Notes under the pieces: model-generated
The model's database searches: none
What the model was told of the DNA's origin: nothing
Seen by the model: only the letters and a program-made list of their open reading frames with translations
DNA from: Perca fluviatilis
Taxonomy: Eukaryota; Chordata; Actinopteri; Perciformes; Percidae
Reading direction: 5' to 3'
Length of the DNA: 64,000 nt
Assembly (NCBI RefSeq): GCF_010015445.1
Contig: NC_053134.1
Span: forward strand, 8,522,265-8,586,264
Made by a program: the position numbers and the translations under genes
Part shown: in pieces, positions 44,256 to 64,000 of the stretch
How positions within the stretch are numbered: position 1 is the first letter of the stretch
Layout: every line of letters begins with the position of its first letter

Positions 44256-46286
44256 CTGAAGGGAAGCAGAATGAGAAGTTTTCAATAGGGGTACTGTAAA
44301 GTTGACAAGGTTTCTAAAGAAAATATGGAAAAACCTAAATTATAACATGCCAAGAATGTAATTGGAATCGGTCAAATTTGTGCCATACTGGTTGCAGCTT
44401 GGAAGGTGACTTTGGAAACAGCAAAGTAATCGTTAACCATATATACTGCTAATTTAGTTCTTTAGAGCAGTATGAAATGTGAACTTTTGACCTTCATTTT
44501 TCAGCATTCTCTAAACAAGATGGATCACATATTTACAGAAATACTCAGTGATTGTAAAGTTCAGTCCTTAGGAGCTGTGCTTTTCTAAATATCCAAGTAT
44601 CTTCTGTGTGAATGTTTTGCAAAGAATCTTAAAAAGCAGAGTCTGAAATGGAGGAAGTGATAAAGTCGCAAAGGTGTTTTTTTCTGGGTGCCTCTATGCA
44701 AATCGTGCGCTGTATTCGTTTGTGGTGTTGATAGCTTAAAGCAGTGGAAAAAAGATGAATACTTTCAGCAGCTAAAGGTGAGATATTCTGTGTGCAGAAA
44801 ATAGTCATACCATCAGTTTTTGTTTCCTGTGCACATATACAGAATTGAACCCTTTGCTCTCACTGATCTTTGCACTGTATTCTGTCTTCTTTTCTTTTGC
44901 TGTGTGGGAGTGCTGATGAAATCCTTAGAAACAGCCTGCAGGGTGCTTCATGGGATGAGCAAATGATTTGGAAACAAAGTTATAGTTATAAAGATGAATC
45001 TCGCACAAACTTTTTCCCATGAATCAACTGATCCTCTCTTATATGATAACTGTAGGCAGAGCATTATATCATATTATAATATGGGTCTACTGTGCCTCTA
45101 ACTTCTGCACTTATTACATTCTGGAGGCTTGTAATGATGTTGATCCAGGAGTGAAATAAGTCTAAACTGGTAAATGTACTGATAGCAGCCTACCTACTGT
45201 AACACCTGTGGCGTACACTTTAAGAAACTGACATACTATAATGACTCTTTGACTTTGATGAAATATTTAAAGCCTACTATGAATTTTGTTTTTACTTTAT
45301 TACATACTATACTATGATTTTTGACATTTTTATAATCTATTACTATGATTTTTTACTTTGACAGACATACTATGACTTTGGAGATTTTTTATGACGTACT
45401 AAACTATGACTGTTTAGAATATTTTATGACATACTATGACATTTTTACTCTTCTATGAATTTCTTTACTTTGATGACTTACTATGACTTTTTCTTTTTCG
45501 ACATACTATGACTTAGACTTTTTATGATTTTTTTTGACATACTATATGACTTTTTTCACGATTTCTTTCTGTCTCTACTTTCTGATCCCTACAGAGTAAA
45601 CTATACCTGTTATAAAGGGAGTTGAGAATGAGGAAGTAATTTTGTACATAGCGGTCAGCTGTCTTCCTGGGCTTTTCGTGCTAAACAATGCATCCAGAGC
45701 AGAATTCAGTGTTCTCTTTGCCGCTTGCATTTGCATCAGGTTGTCACTACAGATGCAAAGAGACAGCATATCAAATCAAAGCAAATACTTGAGATTACAC
45801 TTTTTCACTGCACCTGGCAGTACAAAGAAAACAGTTGGAAATAAAACTAGGGCAAGCTCACTTTGTAATCTTTAAAGTCCTGATAAGTCCCACGACAAGG
45901 CCTATTTTTTGGAGCCTTGAACTATCATCATCATACAAAGGAACTTTGTTAATTTGTCTCTGTGTAAGGTACCTCCTCATTTATTTGAAGCAAATTTCTT
46001 CACTACCGACTCATCTTTTTTAGCCAAACATTAAAGAGCAGACATTAGTGTGAGACGGTGGCTCGCTGCTAGCCCTGCCGTCTCCTATCACCTTATCACA
46101 GCTAGCTCGCAAAAACAGCACAGGCTCGCCAAGTCGATGAGACAAACACTTATTTTGGGAAACAACTCTTTTCTCTAACCCAATATCTGTTTTAAGTACT
46201 TCTGAAGAAAGCGGTGTATTTAACAGAGCGAGAGTCTGTGTTGTGTTACATACAGCGTACAGTTTAAGGTCCCTCTCTTCCTCCTC
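43106..46286. other. Region between the ACSS3 3' end and the PPFIA2 stop codon
   Basis: About 3.2 kb that is intergenic and/or PPFIA2 3' UTR on the - strand. It holds the possible terminal exon ending at 44255, short tgtgtgta/tatata tracts near 43970-43990, and the second minisatellite. No separate gene is seen. Confidence 0.55.
45231..45556. repeat. TATGACTTTT minisatellite, array 2
   Basis: About 325 bp of the same degenerate unit as array 1 (acatactatactatgatttt, acatactatgactttttctt), in the same orientation, 2.75 kb away. It lies between the possible PPFIA2 terminal exon and its last coding exon. Confidence 0.9.
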
Positions 46287-61698
<15,412 letters not shown>

Positions 61699-62713
61699 CT
61701 GTTGGGCAGAGAGGGGGGGAAAAAGACAAGTCAAGTCAATAATCCATGTGTTAAAGCATGGACAAAAACATTTCCATGTTGATAATAAATAAAAGACTAT
61801 TGACTCATTCATATTAATATCATACACCATTAGATACTCATTAGCCTTTGCCCAATAGCAGAGAATCAATTCACAGATCAATACAGCGGGACAGAGGAGG
61901 ATTGGTAAACAAGTCATTTGACAGATCAATCAAATCAAAGCTTTATTCCTTTAAAAGCCTCTGGGTAAAGGACCGTCCACTTGCTGTGGTGCATTATGGG
62001 GGCATATATGAATAGGTTTTATTTTTTCAATGTAAAAAAAAATAAATCTTGCCGGGCACATCTGGAGTGTTTCAGCCTCAGGTCAATGTTGAGAGAGTTA
62101 GAGAGGAAGTGAGCTGTAAAACATATTATTGTCTATTCTTGGAGAAACTGCAAGCCATCCCTTTGACACCTGGGCTGCAAGATGACAGCTGACAAGCTAA
62201 GAGCGTTTCGGTCACGACGTTTTCTGCACGCTACTTTAATGCAGCAAGCCTTCAAAAATGAATGTCTTCTCTAGCTATTACAGCTCAACATGCAGAGATA
62301 CTCTAAAACACCTGGACCGATCAGCTGCCTTTATTTCTTTTGCTTCTTTGTACAAAAACAATGTTTACTAGAGATTGAAACAACCATCAACTACAAACTC
62401 AATGCATTGTTATGGACATATGATACCCAATAAGGGAGTGAGAAATATTATATGTACAATACATTTCTCAACCTATGTGCATTTCTGTGTACTTACAAAA
62501 GTGTTCTAAGCTCTAAAACATAAATCTGGAATCCCTGAAAGTACACACTCAGACTTAGCGTGTACTCAAACTCTAATCAATCACAGCACTACAGACTAAA
62601 ATCAGAGACTGATGACCATTTTTGCAATTCGCCACCTCATAGAAATCCATGTCAAATTTCACCCTAGCCGTTGCTCCTGCAATGCAACGGCCGTCAGTCT
62701 TTTCATCAGCGTG
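61699..62713. other. PPFIA2 intron, right side
   Basis: No further PPFIA2 exon recognised; AT-rich intron. Confidence 0.5.
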
Positions 62714-63095
62714 AAGCGTGATTTATGGTTCTGCAGAGACTCCCCGCAGAGCCTTCGCCGTAGCCTACGGAAGTGGCCTGAAGTTTATACTTGTGTGTGT
62801 GTGGTAGAGCGAGGGAGAAGTGAGAGAGTGATGGTGATTAGCTTCGGAGCGAGTAGCGACTCTAGAGGCATAGTGAGAGAAACAAAGTGTCTCCCCTGTG
62901 ACCAAGGTGGGAAATCTCTAGCAGGAAAAGTTAACCCTCTCCTTGATTTCATGTTGTTTATGGAGAAGGAGAACCAGGAAATGCAACGCTGCCAAGACAC
63001 GACGTGCGTCGCCGCGACGTGTTGATATACGTTTTTCGAGAGGTGCACGTCAGGCTACGGCGTAAGGTCCGGTGTAGGACGTATAAATCACGCTT
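62714..63095. mobile_element. GC-rich MITE with 13-bp inverted ends
   Basis: AAGCGTGATTTAT at 62714-62726 and its exact complement ATAAATCACGCTT at 63083-63095 enclose 382 bp. Inner stretches are rich in acgccgtagcctacg- and gacgtgcgtcgc-like words common in fish MITEs. Family not assigned. Confidence 0.8.
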
Positions 63096-63322
63096 GAATC
63101 CTCCCCACACCACTTGTCTATATGAGTTTGAACCCTGTGAAATAATACATCTCAATACCCTGTGTTCTAGTGTTACAAAAACAATCATACCGCTGGATGT
63201 GATTGTAAAGGTCACAATATATAAAGGAAATAAATTGTTTGATATCATAGATTTTATGCTACAACTCTGACGAATGAATGCATAAAAAAGGTCAGGCTCA
63301 AGTATCGTCTCTTCATATGAAC

Positions 63323-64000
63323 TAGGGCTGCACGATTATGGCCAAAATGATAATCCCGATTATTTTGATCAATATTGCGATCACGATTAATTATCACGAT
63401 TATTTGTTGATTTTAACTAAAACAAATGTTATTGTCCCATAGGCTAATTATAACTGCTTTCACATCCATATTGTGCTATATTCCTCCTTTGTTGAAGGAT
63501 ACTATGAAGGAGTATGCCATTTCAGCTGTTGTGCGACCGTTTGTTGATTGTGATGTAACTAACCTTCAATGGGGCTGAAACAAGGCCTTTTGAAGATTTT
63601 AATCCATTTCTTAAGAGCACCACCGTTATCCACCACTATCTTTTTGGACAAATATTTCATACAGATTGGGCTCATGGTGGTGTCAAACTTGTTAGTTATT
63701 GTAATAGTTTAATAATACTATGAAATAATGATTGAAACATATAGAATCAGGCAGTACAGATACCAGTGAGAGGCACTATGTTCTTGTAGTTCTTTTTTTT
63801 ATTGACTTGATTTGAATAAATCTTGGAAGAATAATATATAAATACACTTTTTTTAAGTCAGATTTACTGTTTATGACCCGCAAGGATTAATGCAGTGCAT
63901 TAAAAGGTGAAGCTCATACAAACCACAAAAAGTCTACTTTAATACATTTTCTGTCTTAAAATGTTTAAATATTCTGGGAATGCAGAACTTTGTAGATTTT
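63323..64000. mobile_element. hAT-type element, right end beyond window
   Basis: It begins TAGGGCTGCACGATTATGGC and continues with cgattattttgatcaatatt and gcgatcacgattaattat, the well-known fish hAT end. No matching CAGCCCTA was found before the window ends. There is no transposase in the visible part. Confidence 0.7.

Overview
The window is an ordinary stretch of vertebrate nuclear chromosome, almost certainly from a teleost fish. It holds large GT-AG introns, long (CA)n and (GA)n microsatellites, and transposon families typical of fish: Tc1-like elements with the CAGTGCCTTGCGAAAGTATT end, hAT elements with TAGGGCTG ends, Harbinger, L1 and Rex1/CR1-like LINEs, and a tRNA-derived SINE. There is no prokaryotic or viral gene content and no defence, biosynthetic or CRISPR locus. 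All genes below were assembled by eye from splice sites, reading-frame continuity and remembered family sequence. No database search was run.

Two protein-coding genes lie tail to tail. On the + strand, 239-42733 carries 15 exons of ACSS3 (mitochondrial short-chain/propionyl-CoA synthetase), equivalent to exons 2-16 of the mammalian gene. The first exon, with the start codon and mitochondrial targeting peptide, lies to the left of the window. The exons join without a frame break into 586 codons plus a stop. On the - strand, 61698-46287 carries the last 14 recognised exons of PPFIA2 (liprin-alpha-2), 516 codons including the stop. They cover the linker, three SAM domains and the C-terminal PDZ ligand VRTYSC; the N-terminal coiled coils lie to the right of the window. 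ACSS3 next to PPFIA2 is the arrangement I recall from human chromosome 12q21, which supports the paralogue assignment.

The ACSS3 introns, mainly introns 8 and 9 (7.2-37.1 kb), are a transposon graveyard. They contain a 5'-truncated sense L1 with a 16-bp target-site duplication (11.9-14.9 kb). Two neighbouring hAT elements with 8-bp target-site duplications follow at 20.3-23.2 kb; the first contains a Harbinger remnant and the second a 373-bp segment identical to one 7 kb upstream. There are also two fold-back elements, several MITEs, a Tc1 remnant, an antisense Rex1/CR1 fragment and an antisense L1 3' end. ACSS3 intron 15 carries a 1.2-kb TATGACTTTT-type minisatellite, and the same family recurs between the two stop codons at 45.2 kb. 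The PPFIA2 introns are cleaner, with microsatellites and two MITEs.

The points most worth a second look are:
- the error-free 373-bp duplication bounded by (AG)n;
- a probable GC-AG intron in PPFIA2;
- a possible alternative PPFIA2 terminal exon that would remove the PDZ ligand;
- in-frame small PPFIA2 exons of 30, 33 and 63 nt;
- microsatellites lying very close to splice sites;
- the pair of related minisatellites around the convergent 3' ends.
I did not find a credible previously undescribed gene system.
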